A stretch of DNA of 64,000 nucleotides from Areca catechu (GCA_021397845.1 CM038038.1:61932748-61996747), one strand, 5' to 3'. Shown: positions 1 to 11,038, counted from the stretch's first letter. Numbers and translations: made by a program. The notes: generated from the sequence alone by a model not told the origin.

Positions 1-821
1 ACTTCAGGGAGAAAAGATTGAGCCCACTGAGAATTTAAGTGAACAAACCCCTTAGCCTAGTGAGGAATCCAAAGAAGACATCTCTGAATCAAGTCTAGTG
101 GAGAAGTATGATGTAGATGGACCCAAGGTTGAAATCATTAAGGAATCAAAGGATAATGATCCTGAACCTACTACAGAATTTGAAAAAGAAATGACTGACT
201 CAGGATCAAACAAAGTCAATGATAGTGAAGGTTCTCAAGTATTGCCCATAGAGAAGGTCCAGGAGCCCATAGAGAAGGTCCAGGAATAAGAAGTAGACAT
301 TAGTTTAGAGGACTTTGAAGATAAACTTTCAAAGACCATCCTGATGACCTTCCACCTTCTAGGAGCACCTAGCCTACCCTAGAACTTGCACCTATATGTC
401 CATCTAATAGTAATCATGAGGCTAGGACAAGCACACCCATAGTCCAACATTCACACATTAAGTTTAGTCTCTTTAGCTTTGAACCAGTCCCTGAGTCTCC
501 TTCCTATTTCCTACCCTTCTCTAAGCCTTCTCACATTTCTAGAGCCATGGGATTACTTTTTGTTGAGATTACTAGAATGCATAACTCCTTGGAACCCATC
601 CCTTTTGCCATCTACTTGTGGTATACCTTATGGCATTTGCTAGGGATCCATGGTAATTTTTCTTGTGTATACCAGACCAGGGTCAAAATTAGAGAGTCAA
701 TAATCTATTAGGTTTAGGCCCTAGAGAGTCCAATAAAATTTTGCTCTATAGGAATGCTTAGTTGAGTCGGCATTTTGCATCATGTTAGAATTCTGCATTA
801 AGTACAAATTTTAAAAAAAAT
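1..821. other. Unassigned sequence left of the gypsy integrase tail
   Basis: No gene is recognised here. A 63-residue acidic ORF at 98-289 (rich in E, D, S, with a short repeated IEKVQEP) is the only open frame of note and is not known to me. Gypsy pol similarity begins only near 822, so an internal deletion or an unrelated insertion probably separates this stretch from the rest of a gypsy element that would lie further left. The stretch is AT-rich and ends in an A-run just before 822. Confidence 0.4.
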
Positions 822-1337
822 TTGGCTGATTCCCGAAAGAGAACTAAAGAGTTTGATCGAGGTGATTCTGTAATCATTAGGCTTATGCCTGAACAGTTTC
901 CACTAGGAACCGTTAAGAAGCCTCATGCTCATGGAGCTGGCCCCTTTAGAGTGATAAGGAGAGTTGCCCCTAATGCCTATGTGCTTGAGCTACCCCCGGA
1001 TTATGGCATTAGCTCGACTTTTAACATCCTGGACTTAGTCAAGTATAGGGAACCAGCAAACATACCCAGTGAGCCATTTGGGCCTAACCTTTCATTTGAG
1101 AGCAAACCCGACCCAGAGTGTCCACCTCCAATTTTACCTGAAAGAGGAGAGTGGATCAAGTGTGTCCTGGATGATCAAGCTATGACCACCTAGGGCAAAG
1201 GCTATCAGTGTTACTTGGTCCGATTGCAAGGCCGACTGCAGTTCGATGATTCGTAGGATACCCAAGAGGACTTGCAGCACCTCAACGCTGACCTTCTAGA
1301 GAAGTATCAAAACCAAATCAACCCTTACTCGACATGA
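822..1337 (+). pseudogene. pol: Ty3/gypsy integrase C-terminal end with chromodomain-like tail (remnant)
   Basis: This is the end of a Ty3/gypsy Pol polyprotein. The part up to about 1060 carries the basic integrase C-terminal module (motifs FDRGDSVIIR, FPLGTVKKPHA, GPFRVIRR, NAYVLELPPD, GISSTFN) that follows the catalytic core and helps target-DNA binding. After an in-frame TAG at 1191-1193 the frame continues with YLVRLQGR...QEDLQHLNADLLEKYQ, which resembles the short chromodomain-like tail of chromoviruses, believed to steer integration into heterochromatin. A second TAG lies at 1254-1256 and the frame ends with TGA at 1335-1337. The catalytic core, RT and gag are absent from the window. 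The start at 822 is arbitrary because the upstream pol is missing. Family assignment is firm; lineage is inferred from the tail only. Confidence 0.75.
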
Positions 1338-1351
1338 TCAAGTTCCTCCCA

Positions 1352-1363
1352 CCCCGGGAGAAT
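1352..1363 (+). promoter_or_regulatory. Polypurine tract of the gypsy element
   Basis: A short tract ending GGGAGAAT lies immediately before the TGGTGTGGGCACCAG that opens the 3' LTR. It is in the place where plus-strand DNA synthesis is primed. It fits the plus orientation given by the integrase tail. Confidence 0.55.
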
Positions 1364-2137
1364 TGGTGTGGGCACCAGATTTCTGATTAGGGTTTCAATT
1401 TTTTAGGTCTTGTAATAAGGCTTCAAGCCTAAGCATTATAATTTTTGTAGTCATGAATTTAGTCTCAATTATTTATGTTTAGTCCTATACATTGCCCAAT
1501 TTGGTCAGGTTGTGTCCTGTATTGATTCTAGTCCAAGTCTGGGTCCAAGCCGGAGTGGTCTTTGAATCCAGTTCAACTATTATTGGGCCAAGCCTTGAAG
1601 GTCAACATTTCAGCCCTGGGGCACCACTTCACCATCCCATGTGGCACCACCTCATCTTGCCAAGTGGGTGGCACAAGTCAAGAATTCTTGGGTGCCAAAG
1701 GGAGATACATCACTTGATCTTTTCCTTCCTTCCCTCCCCCTATCAAGCCACTTACTAAAGTAGTCTTGGATGACCAAGGAAAGGTCGAAGACAAAGGCCT
1801 TGCCCCAAGCCCCATATCTTGTTTCTCTCCAAACCTGGGTGGACAACCAAGAAAAGAAGAAAGATACAAGCCATTCTCCAAGCCCCATATCAAGTTCTCT
1901 CCAATGTTGGGTGGGCAACCAAGGAAAGAGGAAAGACACAAGCCTTGCATCATGCCTTCTTCACAAAATGAAGATCAACTTTCCAAGTCCAAAGGAGCCA
2001 AAATCCTTCCTCCAAGCCCAATATCATGCTACGCCCAAATCACAAGAAGACTTGGTCAGCCAAGGAGAAGATATTTCAGAATTTTTGGGATTTTAGAATA
2101 TTTTTTGGCACCTTATCAAGAGATGAAAATGTAATTT
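1364..2137 (+). mobile_element. Ty3/gypsy 3' LTR, first part (split by Sire-1)
   Basis: The LTR begins TGGTGTGGGCACCAG right after the polypurine tract and runs to 2137, where Sire-1 interrupts it. It resumes at 17655 after the duplicated AATTT (2133-2137 and 17650-17654). Joined, the LTR is about 1.53 kb. The first 15 bases resemble the start of the two solo LTRs at 9632 (minus) and 47717 (plus), TGGTGCGGGCACCAG, so these are probably related LTR families. Open frames inside it are not conserved as proteins. Confidence 0.7.
1806..2030. repeat. Three degenerate ~74-bp repeats in the gypsy LTR
   Basis: The phrase CAAGCCCCATATC recurs at about 1806 and 1879, and a weaker copy (CAAGCCCAATATC) at about 2014. 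The first two are followed by similar stretches with a GGGTGG(A/G)CAACCAAG core. The overlapping short ORFs here come from this repetition. Confidence 0.55.
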
Positions 2138-3878
2138 TGTTAACCCCATAAATGATTTTGATGATAACCAAATATTGGAGAATGTACATTTATTTCTGAC
2201 AACTCTTCAAGTGTTTGACAAGTTTTTGTAGGATGAATAACATGTTCAAACTTCAACTCCTACACTTCTGTTTTCTTGGTTGAGTTGTGTTGTAAATGTT
2301 TTTGTAAAGAAGAACTCAATCAAAAATACTAAGAAAAATCAATTAAAAGGGTTACTTCTATGAGTGTGTGTGTGCCATTAATTTTAGTTTGAGTTGGTTT
2401 GTGTGAAATTGTAAAAGAATTGGTGAGAGTTTTTTTTAAGTTCAATTATAAAATTCTTGAAGAAGACACTCGAGCCGAGCCCAAGTGATGAAGAGCTGAC
2501 TCTGCTTACTGGCATGCAGCAATGATTCTGGAATGCAGCAATCCAAGCCGAGTCGATGGAAAGCGAGCCGACTCCAGTGAATCCTAGTCGACTAGAATCA
2601 GTCCAAGCTGACTCCTCCAAAGTCTATTTTCTGAAGATTTCTAAGAATAGCCAGGCGAGCTGACCCGAACCAAAAAGAGTTGACTCTGCCAGACCTAATT
2701 CTAAAAGCCTGAGAAAGCAAGCCGACCCGAACTGCATCGAGCCGACTCTTCCAGAGTAAGGTTTTTCAAACCTGAGAAGAAGAGCCGACCCAAGCTGAAA
2801 AGAGCTGACTCCTCAAGTTCAAATTTTTCAAAGAAAGAAGTTCGAGCTGACCCAAGCTATCAAGAGCAGACTCGTCCAGAGTGATGTTTTGTGCCTTGAG
2901 ACAAAGAGCTGACTGCATTGAAGATTTGGCGACTCGACCCATCGACTCGAAGGATCCGAGCCAACTCGAAGGATCCGAGCAGACTCGAACATCGTTTCCA
3001 GGTATTAAATGGCTAGTTCCATAATTTATTTTTGAATGCTAAAAGGTGCTCCAACGGTCATAAATCATTTCCTAATGGTCTACAATGGCTAGAACTACCT
3101 TGGAATGATGGAAGACTTTAAATTTGAAGAATTTGAACTTCCTTGAAGCAATGAATTAGAGAGTTCTTCAAAGAAGAGAGCTTCATTGAATATCCTACCT
3201 ACCAACAGCAAAAGAGCACAAGAGCATTCAAGTCAAGCTTTTAAGTCTTCACCAACTCCAATCTGAAGCTTGAAGCAACTTTGGGAAGAATCCACTGAAG
3301 TAATTAAAGTCTATTCAAGTGCATTCAAGTGGACTTCCAAAAAGCTACACCGGCAACTATCTGACAAATTGAGTTTGTCATTCTTGTTGCATTTATTTTC
3401 AATTCAATTTTTGAATTGTTGGGTTATTGGTGAGTCCGGTTGAAAAACCAAAAAGGTTCTTGGTAAGCCTTGTTAAAATCAAGGGTTAGGTTCTTTGTGA
3501 TCCTGTGAAAACCAAGTTGGATTTCTTTGGTGAGCCTTTTAAAACCAAAGGGTGTTGGGTTTTCTTTGGTGATCACATAAAACCAAAGTATAGAGATTTT
3601 GGATTGTGATCCTGTAAAATAATTCTACTGTATTCGGGTGTGAATATAGTGAAAATTCCAAGTGGTATCTTGGGTAGTGGACGTAGGAGCTAGGTTGCTC
3701 CGAACCACTATAAATTTGGTGTGTTTGTGTTATGCTTTCTTGACTCTGTTTAGCTTCTGCATTTTATAATGCTATCACAGCACATACCACTTGCAAAGGA
3801 TTTCAACTTACACATTACTTGCCTTCAATTTTTTAAAAGACCCAATCACCCCCCTCTTAGATAGCCACCTGGGCAACA
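2138..3878 (+). repeat. Sire-1 5' LTR
   Basis: It matches 15908-17649 along its whole length with only a 1-bp length difference and scattered substitutions. It carries an array of GAGCCGACTC-like motifs (about 2470-2995), then phrases of the type TTGGTGAGCC...AAAACCAA repeated from about 3430 to 3620. The end is followed by AC and the degenerate primer site. The same architecture is seen in the LTRs of Sire-2. Confidence 0.9.
2465..2995 (+). promoter_or_regulatory. Array of GAGCCGACTC-type motifs in the Sire-1 5' LTR
   Basis: Variants of GAGCCGACTC occur many times in about 530 bp, for example near 2567, 2728, 2742 and 2783, with decayed forms (GAGCTGACTC) between. The inner (A/G)CCGAC equals the core of the plant DRE/CRT element bound by DREB/CBF factors. 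The array is seen directly; a regulatory role is inference. Confidence 0.45.
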
Positions 3879-3880
3879 AC

Positions 3881-3892
3881 TGGTATTAAAGT
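3881..3892 (+). promoter_or_regulatory. Primer binding site of Sire-1 (degenerate)
   Basis: TGGTATTAAAGT lies 2 bases after the LTR end. It differs from the initiator-methionine primer site TGGTATCAGAGC (as seen intact at 29562) at three positions, all C-to-T or G-to-A. Confidence 0.7.
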
Positions 3893-3923
3893 AGTGCCTC
3901 TGAATACATTAGAGTAAAGATTG

Positions 3924-5678
3924 ATGGCTCATCCATTGACTATGTCCTTGGCGGAAAGCCAATCAACTAATAGACCCCCACTCTTTACTGGCACAAATTA
4001 TGCATATTGGAAAGCTAGAATGAAGATCTATATTCAAGCAGTTGATTTTCAATTATGGAAGGTCATTCTAAAGAGTCCTTATATCCCCATGGTTAAAATT
4101 GATGGAGTGGATATTCCTAAACCTGAAGAGGATTGGGATGAACACGACATGAAGATGGGAGAGTTAAATGCCAAAGCCATGAACTTGTTATATTATGCTT
4201 TGGATAGTAATGAGTTTAATCGAATTTCAATTTGCTTTTCGGCAAAAGAAATTTGGGATAAACTCGAAGTGACCCATGAAGGAACTTCACAAGTGAAGTC
4301 TTCTAAAATTAATCTTCTTTTAAATAGTTATGAATTATTTAAGAAGGAACCAAATGAAACAATCTCTGCCATGTTTTCATGTTTCACTGACATTATTAAC
4401 GGCTTAAAAAGTCTTGGCAGGGTATACACTAATGCAGATCTAGTGTAGAAGATTCTAAGATCTCTTCCGGACAAGTAGGATCCAAAAGTGATTGCCATCT
4501 AGGAAGCAAAAGATTTGAATACCTTATTACTGGATGAACTGCTAGGATCTCTCATCACACATGAACTGACCATGCAGCACTGAACTAAAGATGATCAAAA
4601 GAAAAGGAGATCGATCACTTTTAAAGCTACTATGGATTCAAAAAGAGAGGAAGAATCGGAAGAAGAAAGCTCCTCTACTAAAAGCGACATGGAAGACGAA
4701 GACGTTGCCATGGTCATCAAAAAATTCAGAAAGTTCTTGTGAAGAAAAAAAGGAAGATATTTTAGAAAACTTCACAATAACAAAGAGTTCAGTAAGGAGA
4801 AGGACAAGGAAAAGGAGAAAGAAAAAGAAGTGCCCACATGTTATGAGTGCAAAAAGCCAGGGCACATCCGACCAGATTGTCCTTTATTGAAAAAGGGATT
4901 TTAAAAAAAGAAAAAGAAAGCAATGGTAGCGACGTTGAGTGATAGCAAAGCATCCTCATCAAATGAAGAAAAAGAGGATCCAAACTCTACGAATCTTTGT
5001 TTGATGGGTCTTGAAAATGAGGTATCATCCCCTGAGCTTCAAACTAAATTTATATATGATGAATTGAATTCTGCATTTCATGATTTACTCATCGAATTCA
5101 AGAAAGCTGGGGTTAAAATTAAGTTCTTAAAGAAAAAAAATGATGTTTTATTAAAAGAAAAGGATGAAATTTTTGAAAAGAATAACATTTTGCAAAGAAA
5201 ATTGAATAACCTTTCTGAAAATGTTATTGTCTTGAACAATAAAAAATCTATTTTAAATAAGACAAATAATATATTAGTTGCCAAAAATACTAATTTGAAA
5301 TAGGAAGTTAAAAGGCTTAAGCCTTTGATAGAAAAACTGACCTTGAGTTCCAATAAGCTTGAGCTAATTTTGAAAGAACAAAAGGATTCTAAAAATATAG
5401 CTAGAATTGGATTTAATGATATAAATGCTAAAGGAATTTCAGCAACAAAATTTGTATTTTCAAAATCTTCAGCTGTAATTGCTAAATTTGAAAAAGATTT
5501 TCCATCGAAATCAATTTCAAATGGCTTGAAATATGTTCCTAAGAATACTATGCAAAAACCCTTCAAATCAAGTATTCCTATTTATGCATCTGTTATAGCT
5601 TCAAAGCATACATCATTCAAAAATGACAAAATTATTTGTTATGCATGTCATAGATTTGGGCATAAATCTTATCAATGA
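3924..5678 (+). pseudogene. gag: Sire-1 gag (coat protein, zinc knuckle, coiled coil), broken
   Basis: Gag builds the cytoplasmic virus-like particle that packages the element RNA. The ATG at 3924 (MAHPL) gives the copia Gag start PPLFTGTNYAYWKARM and the downstream W...LEVTHEGT and NKILRSLP-like region. All recognisable parts stay in one frame but are cut by stops at 4446, 4476, 4500, 4581, 4902 and 5301. A CX2CX4HX4C zinc knuckle (CYECKKPGHIRPDC) is at 4839-4880. Behind it, about 5050-5400 encodes a heptad-like K/E/L/N-rich segment expected to form a coiled coil. A second, incomplete knuckle (CYACHRFGHK) is near 5638-5670. The same order is found in the Sire-2 gag at 29605-31373. Confidence 0.85.
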
Positions 5679-5796
5679 AATTCCTTGAAAAATTCCAAGA
5701 TTAGTGCATTGAAATATAGAATCATTTGGGTTCCAAAGGGAACAATTTTACTAACCCGAAAGAACCCAAGTTAGCTTGGGTACCTAAATTCACTCC

Positions 5797-7305
5797 TTGA
5801 TTATTTTGCAGGATTGTCTTGCAGCCCAAAAATTAAAGAAAAGATGGTATCTTAACAGTGGCTATTCAAGGCATATGATAGGTGAAAAGGATTGGTTCAT
5901 CACCCTACAAATGAAAGAAGAAGGATTAGTTACTTTTGGAGATAATGAAAAGGGAAGAATAATCAAAATCGGTAAGATTAAAATAACCCCCTATACTTTT
6001 ATTGAAGATATGCTGCTAATAGATTAATTGAAGCTTAATTTATTAAGTATTAGTCAATTATGTGATAAAGGCTTCAAAGTTATCTTTGAATCATCTATGT
6101 GTATAGTAACCAACTCTCTTGACTCTAGCAAAAAATTCATTGGCCATAGACTCGAAAATATTTATGTGGTAGATATAAATGATCTAGCCATGTCTAGAAG
6201 TTCCAGTTTAGTAGCAATGAATGCTAAGACCAAGGAGTCATGTTTATTATGGCATAGATGATTAGATCATGCTAGCATGCATACTATTGCCAAATTAATC
6301 TCAAAGAATCTGGTTAGAGGTTTACCTCATTTCAAAGTTGATCTTGATTATGTATGTGATGCTTGTCAATTAGGCAAACAAACTAGGAGAAGTTTTAAAT
6401 CGAAAAATGTTATTTCAATAACTAGACCCCTTGAGCTACTTCGCATGGACTTATTTGGACCAACTAGGACCACAAGCCTAGGAGGTATGAAATATGGCCT
6501 TGTGATTGTAGATGATTTTTCTAGATTCACATGGATATTATTTATTGTACATCAAGATGAAACTTTTGATATATTTCAAAATTTTCGCAAAAAGGTTTCA
6601 AATAAGAAAAATCTTTCTATTATTTCTATTAGAAGTGATCATGGAACTGAATTTCAAAATCAATTCTTTGATGATTATTGCACTGAGCATGGCATTGATC
6701 ACAACTTCTTCGCTCCTAGAACACCATAGCAAAATGGTGTTATAGAGAGAAAGAATAGGACTTTGGAAGAGATGGCTAGAATAATGTTATGTGAAGGTAA
6801 TCTTCCAAGGTACTTTTGGGCAGAAGCCATGAACACTGCCTGTTATATACTAAACCGAGTTTTGATATGACCAATTTCAAAGAAAACCCCCTATGAGCTT
6901 TGGAATGGAAGAAAACCAAATATTAATTATTTTCATGTTTTTGGGTGTAAATGCTTTATGTTAAATAATGGTAAGGATAATCGAGAAAAGTTTGATGCAA
7001 AATCTGATAAATCTATATTCCTTGGTTATTCATTACATATCAAAGCATATAGAGTGTTTAACAAGAGGGCTCTTACTGTAGAAGAGTCAATTCATGTTGT
7101 CTTTGATGAAGCTAACCCCTCACCATCTAGAAAAGATAAGTGCATAGATAATGATGCAGGTACACTACAAAAGGAAATGAACGATCTAAATATTCAAGAC
7201 AAGCCAACGCAAGATGGAAGTGAAATGGTAAGCAAGGATCATGCTATATTTACCAAAGGAATGGAGGTATGTAACTTCACATCCCAAAGATTTAATCATT
7301 GGTGA
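5797..7305 (+). pseudogene. pol: Sire-1 protease-integrase part of pol, broken
   Basis: One frame (with stops at 6025, 6259, 6727 and 6868) covers protease and integrase. The protease motif reads WYLNSGYSRHM; the catalytic Asp of the usual DSG is Asn (codon 5854-5856), so the enzyme would be dead even without stops. The integrase follows with the HHCC zinc region (LLWHR...CDACQLGK, 6250-6380), then a DDE core: MDLFGPT near 6447, IRSDHGTEF near 6630 and IERKNRTLEE near 6742. The copia GKDN...FLGYS region lies at 6970-7030. Near 7265 a frameshift separates this from RT. Integrase inserts the cDNA into the host genome and makes the 5-bp duplications seen here. Confidence 0.85.
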
Positions 7306-7420
7306 TCCTTCTCATGATGTTAAGACTAGGTCAGCACATAGAGATGTACATGACTACCTAGCCTTTGTCTCTCAAATTGAACCACACATTTTAGAAGAAG
7401 CTGAAAATGATTATAACTAG

Positions 7421-7969
7421 ATGATGGCCATGCATGATGAATTAAACCAGTTAGAAAGGAATAATGTTTGGATACTAGTTAGTAGACTTACAAACCATCC
7501 AATAATAGAAACCAAATGGGTCTATAGGAACACACTAGATGAAAATGGTAAAGTAATAAGGAATAAAGCAAGACTGGTAGTAAATGAATTTAATCAAGAA
7601 GAGGATATCAATTTTGATGAAACTTATGCTCCGGTAGCAAGACCTGAGACCATTAAATTATTTCTTGCATTTGCTTGCTACATGAACTTTAAACTCTTTC
7701 AAATGAATGTCAAAAGTGCTTTTCTAAATGGATTTATTTCTGAACAAGTTTTTGTAGAATAGCCACCAGGTTTTGAAAATCATGTTTTTCCAAATAATGT
7801 GTTTAAGTTAAACAAAGCTTTATATGGTTTGAAACAAGCACCTAGGGCCTGGTATGGTAGATTGAGCATGTTTTTACTAGAAAATGATTTCAAAAGAGGA
7901 AACGTTGACAAAACTCTTTTTATTAAGAACAAAAGAAATGACATGTTAATTGTACAAATATACATTGAT
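7421..7969 (+). pseudogene. pol: Sire-1 reverse transcriptase, N-terminal part
   Basis: The frame carries the copia RT start (WVYRNTLDENGKV, KARLV, then NFDETYAPVARPETI), the MNVKSAFLNG motif with catalytic Asp position, and ALYGLKQAPRAWY. A TAG lies at 7760. The reading runs directly into the YxDD active-site motif at 7961-7969 and is cut there by the solo LTR. The second half continues at 9633. RT copies the element RNA into cDNA inside the particle. Confidence 0.85.
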
Positions 7970-8029
7970 TGATGCAGCACAAAAGCTCTGAACCAAAATG
8001 ATGCAGAACGAAAGCTCTGATATCAAAAA
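7970..8029 (-). repeat. Two tandem LTR-end plus primer-site units at the solo LTR edge
   Basis: TGATGCAG(C/A)AC followed by a (G)CTCTGA(A/T)-type primer complement occurs at 7970-7998 and 7999-8029. The LTR proper begins at 8030 with the same TGATGCAGAAC. GCTCTGATATCA at 8014-8025 matches the tRNA-iMet 3' end GCTCTGATACCA with one change. Copy 2 at 49303 has a single clean end. Confidence 0.7.
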
Positions 8030-9632
8030 TGATGCAGAACAAAGAACAAAGAAGCATATGCGGAAGTAATTTTAGGATTAATTTCTTTTTTTTTATATAT
8101 ATATATTTCAGAAATTGGCTTTGACTCAAAGTAAAGCTAAACTAAGTTGAAGGAAACTAGGTAAGGATTGAAAGCACAATTTAGAAGAAACTAAATTATC
8201 AGAGTAGTTCAGAAGTAACGGATCGCTGGGGGTTGAGAAACTCCCAGACCTAGGGTTTCGCTCCGAACTTTCAACAAGACAGAAATAGAGAGGAGAGATG
8301 GTTTACTAACCAAACAGTGATCTTCTCAGAATTAGGGTGGAAGAACTCTCTCGAGCAGATTGTTGGATCCTCGGATTCGGCTATCTTCGTAATGGATCCT
8401 CCAATACTGGTCTGTGGTTTGGTCGACTTCTCTTGGACTCAAGATCTGGGAAGAAGAAAAACAAGTGAGGGATTCAGAGACTCAGGGAAGGATTTACCAA
8501 TTCGAAGAACTTGAAGGCTGATGTCGCTGAGATCCGGATTCTCTTGAAGGCTGATTCGACTCCCTCTGGAAAGAACTTTGGATCTGAAGTATCCGGACTA
8601 TAGCTGGATGCTGGTGATCGGCCTGGACTTGGAGAGAGAGGCCGTGGGAGGTGAAATATGCTAGGGTTTGGTGGAAAGAGAAGGGTGATGGCGGCTAGGG
8701 TTTGGGAGTGGAGTGGCTAACATAGGGTTTGGGTTTTTGGAGATCTCTCACCTCCTCAAGGTTCCAAGGGAACCCGGATTTACTCCCTCATGGAGCTCAA
8801 CACCTGGAAGCAAGTGCGGAAAAGAGAAAACACAAGTTTGCTCATAAAAAAAATTTCTTTCATTCATCTTTTTTTTTTTTTTTTAACTTACAAGAGGGGT
8901 TTAATTTATAAGGCATTACAAGGGAGGAGGGTTTCACATCTTCCCATGTGGGACTAAAGGAGGGGATCTCCAAATTAGGGCAAATCCCTTACATATGGTC
9001 GGCCAAAATACCAAAAAATAGGATTTGGGTTATAAATGGCAGGTAGATGGCGCCACCTTGCTTGGATTTTCAAGAAAAATTTTCTTCCTTCCCTGGATCA
9101 ACTCTTTTGGACTCCTCCTTTTCTTCCTCCCTAAGTCAAGGTCCTTCCCATCTTTGTTTTGATTGTTTTTGGCAGGAAGTGGGTGCCCCCTTGAAGTTCT
9201 CTTCCAAGAGAATTTCTTCCCTTCTTTGTTTTGGAATTCTTGGGAAAGTCTTGGCTGCCCCCTTGATTGGTGGTCTCTTGGTGGACTTCTCCTTATCTGG
9301 CGCATGAGAGAAGGAGGTTGCCATCTGTGGAGTGGGGACCAAAAGCTGCTGGATGTGGACATGGCGCCCCCTGGACTGGGAGTGTGGCTGGGAGTGTGGT
9401 GTCCACTTGCCTGGTCTTGGAAGAAAGTGTAACATCCCATTTTGAAACCCTAGTCCACTACTGAGTCAACATGACTCAACAAAAAAAAATGCAGGTAATG
9501 TAGACTCAAGCTAAATTAAGTTGATCTAGTCAACTCTTATTAAAAACCAAAAAACCCTAATTCTTCGGGCAAGGTTAATCAGAGATCCAGATGGAGCTCT
9601 GAAGTCTTCTTCTGAGTCTGGTGCCCGTACCA
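7970..9632 (-). mobile_element. Solo LTR (family S, copy 1) inside Sire-1 RT
   Basis: The insertion starts TGATGCAGCAC, ends GCCCGTACCA and is flanked by TTGAT (7965-7969, 9633-9637). It is the reverse complement of 47717-49303 over most of its length. No gag-pol or second LTR is present, so it is a solo LTR left by LTR-LTR recombination. In its own minus sense it has a TATA-like ATTTATAAG complement near 8901-8914. The LTR proper is about 8030-9632 (1.6 kb); 7970-8029 holds two extra LTR-end/primer-site units. ORFs inside are not conserved in frame between the copies. Confidence 0.88.
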
Positions 9633-10428
9633 TTGATGATAATATCTTTGGTACAACTAATGAAAGTTTTCATGAAGAATTTACTGAGCTAATGCAGGTT
9701 GAGTTTGAAATGAGCTTTATGGGTGAGCTCAACTACTTCCTTGGATTACAAGTCAAATAAATGAAGGAAGGAATCTTTATAAGCCAAGCCAAGTACATCA
9801 AGGAATTAATCAAGAAATTTGGCATGGAAACAAGCTAAGAGGCTAGCATACCCATGAGTCCTACCTGCTGGCTAGACAAAGATGAAAGTGAATCCAACAT
9901 TGACCAAAAGCTATATAAAGGTATGATCGGGATCCCTTTTATATGTGACAGCCAGTAGGCCTGATATCTTGTACAGTGTATGTATTTGTGCTAGATTTCA
10001 ATGTAATCCTAAAGAAACACATATGCTTGCTGTTAAAAGAATTCTCAAATACTTGAAAGGTACAAGTAACTTAGATTTTTGGTATTCTAAAGAATCATCT
10101 TTGAATTTAATTGGTTTTTGTGATGCTGACTATGCTGGTTGCAAAATTGATAGAAAGAGCACTAGTGGTACATGCCAATTTCTAGGGTTGAATTTAATTT
10201 CATGGCACTATAAGAAGCAAAACTCCGTAGCATTGTCTACTGTCAAGGCAAAATACGTTGCTGCTAGTAGTTGTTGTGCTCAAGTATTATGGATTAAACA
10301 ACAGCTAGAAGATTTTGGTGTTATACAATATAAAATTTCAATCAAATGTGATAACACAAGTGCCATTAATTTGACGAAAAATCCTATTCAGCATTCACGA
10401 ATTAAACACATTGAAATTAGGCACCATT
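9633..10428 (+). pseudogene. pol: Sire-1 RT C-terminal part and RNase H
   Basis: After the solo LTR the frame resumes with the second Asp of YxDD, then FGTTNESFHEEF and GELNYFLGLQV, followed by a TAA and by IGIPFI-type residues near 9935. From 9945 an open stretch covers RPDILYSVCICARFQ, LKYLKGTSNL and the RNase H signature (DADYAGCKIDRKSTSG, QNSVALSTVKAKYVAA). It ends at RHH, where the nested element at 10429 cuts it. The matching region of Sire-2 is 33640-34420. RNase H removes template RNA during cDNA synthesis; the Glu expected in the STxEAEY-type motif reads K here. Confidence 0.85.
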
Positions 10429-11024
10429 TGATGGGAACATCTCAAGCACAGATCTTGGAGCAAGCATAATTCTTGGAGTGGCACATATCTTGAAGAATTT
10501 TTGGAATAAATTTATTTAGGATTTATCTTTTGTTTAAAATTTGAATTAGGATTTGGATAGGCTTATCTTATCCTATCTTATATTTGAATTTGATTCGTTC
10601 TTATCTTTTTATCTTGTATTCAAATTCAAATGAGGGTTGGAAAATCTATAAATACCACCCTCAGCCTTTTGTAAGAGGGGAGGATGGATGAATAAAATTT
10701 CTATTGTTTTGTGTGAAGGATCTATGTGATCCTAGGGTATATGTATGATCCCTTCTCCATCTTCCCAGGATTTCTGTGTGATCCCTGATTTTGGGCATCT
10801 GTGTGAGCCCAGGGCATCTATGTGAGCCCCTTTGCTATGTGCTTGTTCTTCTAGGGCATCTGTGTGAGCCCCTTTGCTATGTGCTTGTTCTTCTTAGGGA
10901 ATCTATGTGAACCCCAGTATTTTTCTTAACCCTGCACCCTCTTCTTTCCTCCTTCTTTGCAAATCCTAATCTCTGGTGACTTTCATGCTTGCCAGCGATC
11001 CAGTCCAATCCCTGTCCCACATCA
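10429..11024 (+). repeat. 5' LTR of the nested non-autonomous element
   Basis: This 596-bp LTR nearly matches 12237-12834. A TATA box (TCTATAAATACC) sits at 10645-10656, and downstream come repeated phrases of the type TGTGTGA(G/T)CCC. Promoter and R region are therefore probably functional in layout. Confidence 0.88.
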
Positions 11025-11026
11025 AG

Positions 11027-11038
11027 TGGTATCAGAGC
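11027..11038 (+). promoter_or_regulatory. tRNA-iMet primer binding site
   Basis: TGGTATCAGAGC, 2 bases after the LTR end, is a perfect complement to the 3' end of plant initiator tRNA-Met. Confidence 0.85.
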
